A program made the position numbers and the translations under genes. 64,000 nt of DNA from Tsukamurella sp. M9C (GTDB lineage Bacteria > Actinomycetota > Actinomycetes > Mycobacteriales > Mycobacteriaceae), in assembly GCF_020169415.1 (NCBI RefSeq), contig NZ_JAIULG010000011.1:27801-91800 (forward strand), read 5' to 3'. Under the pieces are notes generated by a model, which had not been told where the DNA came from, ran no database searches, and worked only from the letters and a program-made list of their open reading frames with translations. This document shows positions 62,989 through 64,000 of the stretch, piece by piece. Numbering within the stretch: the stretch's first letter is position 1; each line of letters starts with the position of its first letter.

Positions 62989-63683
62989 CAGAAGAGCTTG
63001 TAGGACGTGTCCTCGGTGCCGCGCAGCACGTCGTAATCGACGGTGACGCACCGGATACCGCGGTCCTCGGCGAGGGTGCGGGCCTGGGGCTTGACCTGCT
63101 GGGCCGCGAGAATGCCCGTCACGGGCGCGATCAGCGGGTCGCGGTTGAGCAGCTCCAGGTACCGGGTCAGCTGCTCCACGCCGTCGATCTCCGCGCGGCG
63201 CTTGACCTCCACCGCCACGGTCCCGCCGTCCGCGTCGCGGCACAGCAGGTCGACGGGGCCGATCGCCGTCATGTACTCGCGCCGGATCAGGGTGTAGCCG
63301 TCCCCGAAGGTGTGGGTGTGCTCGGCGAGGAGCTCCTGGAGGTGCGCCTCGACGCCGTCCTTCACGAGGCCCGGGTCGACCCCCAGATCGTGGCTGCTGT
63401 CGTGCTCGACCTCGCCGATGAGGATGCGGAGCTGCTCCTCCGCCTTGTTCCGCACGATCCAGAGCTGGTGCCCCTCGGGCACGTCCTTCGCCTCGTCGTC
63501 CGACGGGGCGGTCTCGAGCCAACAGGGCGGGCTCATCCAGTTGAGAGGCTTGTAGGCGCGATCGTCCGCGTGAATGCTGACGGAACCGTCGGCCTTGACC
63601 AGGATCAGGCGCCGGGCCATCGGGAGGTGGGCGGTCAGCCGGCCCACGTAGTCGACCTGGCATTCGGCAATCACGACACGCAC
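62988..63683 (-). CDS. nucS: NucS/EndoMS mismatch-specific endonuclease
   Basis: 231 residues from GTG 63683, with GGTGGAG just upstream; GTG 63692 is an alternative. The N-terminal DNA-binding domain starts [53 protein letters not shown] (written from position 1). The nuclease core has [22 protein letters not shown] with the Asp and Glu-x-Lys catalytic residues (about 143-160). It ends with SYKLF, the sliding-clamp-binding tail. It serves mismatch repair in actinobacteria that lack MutS/MutL, matching Rv1321. Confidence 0.95.
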   Translation of the reverse strand: MRVVIAECQVDYVGRLTAHLPMARRLILVKADGSVSIHADDRAYKPLNWMSPPCWLETAPSDDEAKDVPEGHQLWIVRNKAEEQLRILIGEVEHDSSHDLGVDPGLVKDGVEAHLQELLAEHTHTFGDGYTLIRREYMTAIGPVDLLCRDADGGTVAVEVKRRAEIDGVEQLTRYLELLNRDPLIAPVTGILAAQQVKPQARTLAEDRGIRCVTVDYDVLRGTEDTSYKLF

Positions 63684-63823
63684 GGGCTCCACCTTACGGC
63701 ACGGGAACGACGGTGCCCCGCTCCCCGGTGCTGGCCCGAACGGCGCCGTGGCCGGATGCGGAAGCGATGTGCGGGCCCCACGGAATCGTGCGGACCGCGC
63801 GGGAGAACGATGTGCGGACACGA

Positions 63824-63874
63824 AGAAGACCCCCGCGCCGGGAGCATTTCTGCTCACCGACCCGAGGGTCTTCT
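63824..63874 (-). terminator. Compound hairpin downstream of 5S rRNA; rRNA operon terminator
   Basis: Arms AGAAGACCC (63824-63832) and GGGTCTTCT (63866-63874) enclose an inner hairpin GAGCA-TTTC-TGCTC (63842-63855). On the minus strand it follows the 5S 3' end by about 17 bases, then gives TCTTCTTCGTG. It probably ends the rRNA transcript. Confidence 0.55.
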
Positions 63875-63890
63875 CCTGTATCTAATTTTA

Positions 63891-64000
63891 GTCCGGCGGT
63901 GTCCTACTCTCCCACACCCTCGCGAGTGCAGTACCATCGGCGCTGGAGGGCTTAGCTTCCGGGTTCGGAATGGAGCCGGGCGTTTCCCCTCCGCTATGGC
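63891..64000 (-). rRNA. rrf: 5S ribosomal RNA, 5' end cut by the window
   Basis: The minus strand ends GAGAGTAGGACACCGCCGGAC, the typical actinobacterial 5S 3' end. The middle GGAAGCTAAGCCCTCCAG and CCATTCCGAACCCGGAAG-type segments are visible in reverse complement. About 110 bases of a usual 117 are present; the first bases lie beyond 64000, with 23S and 16S presumably further on. Confidence 0.93.

Overview
The window is high-GC chromosomal DNA with short gaps, many GTG starts, overlapping start/stop codons, LpqH-type lipoproteins, a haemophore-type protein, GlgE and NucS. This points to the order Mycobacteriales. Gene content and order match the Mycobacterium tuberculosis stretch Rv1321 to Rv1343 from memory, but with large insertions and some losses. 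Tsukamurella or a close relative is my best guess at the genus; that is inference and not proven here.

Layout. 1-2343: the end of a sirtuin gene, a WXG100-like repeat-rich protein and a shikimate-dehydrogenase-like protein. 2371-10394: a 1405-residue helicase-nuclease fusion, a DEAD-box RNA helicase and a FadD15-type acyl-CoA ligase. 10461-21921 is the conserved Rv1330-Rv1343-like block: DUF3817 and LprD-like membrane proteins, tRNA-Leu, a small membrane protein with an iron-box-like site, a haemophore-like protein, an LCP ligase, rdgB, rph, a metallo-beta-lactamase-fold phosphodiesterase, a rhomboid protease, cysM-cysO-mec, a DUF2017 protein, clpS and pncB.

21918-38642 is an accessory block lying between pncB and dinG, which adjoin in M. 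tuberculosis. It holds pncA, a broken PIN-domain gene, a hydrolase/TetR pair, a thiamine-binding protein with a YheO-like regulator, a urate-degradation operon (uraD, uraH, uricase, permease), a glyoxylate-to-glycerate-phosphate operon (hyi, glxR, gcl, glxK), a DUF2236/TetR pair, and SnoaL-like, LysR, MFS and GntR genes. The two catabolic operons start with the same regulatory layout, including a CRP/GlxR-type site, so they are probably co-regulated.

38694-45838 returns to the conserved order with dinG, glgE, glgB and a metallo-beta-lactamase-fold hydrolase. 45825-55310 is a second accessory stretch: three LpqH-like lipoproteins, mqo with a divergent LysR gene, a FadD36-like synthetase, an HSL-type esterase and a sugar-type ABC importer without its ATPase. 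55357-63683 is conserved again: a thioredoxin-fold/TPR protein, a lipase-acyl-CoA synthetase fusion, a second DUF3817 protein, fadA4, methylmalonyl-CoA epimerase, a DivIVA-like coiled-coil protein, a small zinc-finger-like protein and nucS. The window ends inside a 5S rRNA gene on the minus strand, so an rRNA operon lies just beyond.

Central themes are nucleotide and NAD salvage, cysteine synthesis by sulfur carrier, alpha-glucan synthesis, purine-nitrogen catabolism and cell-envelope functions. No CRISPR array, insertion sequence or integrase was seen.
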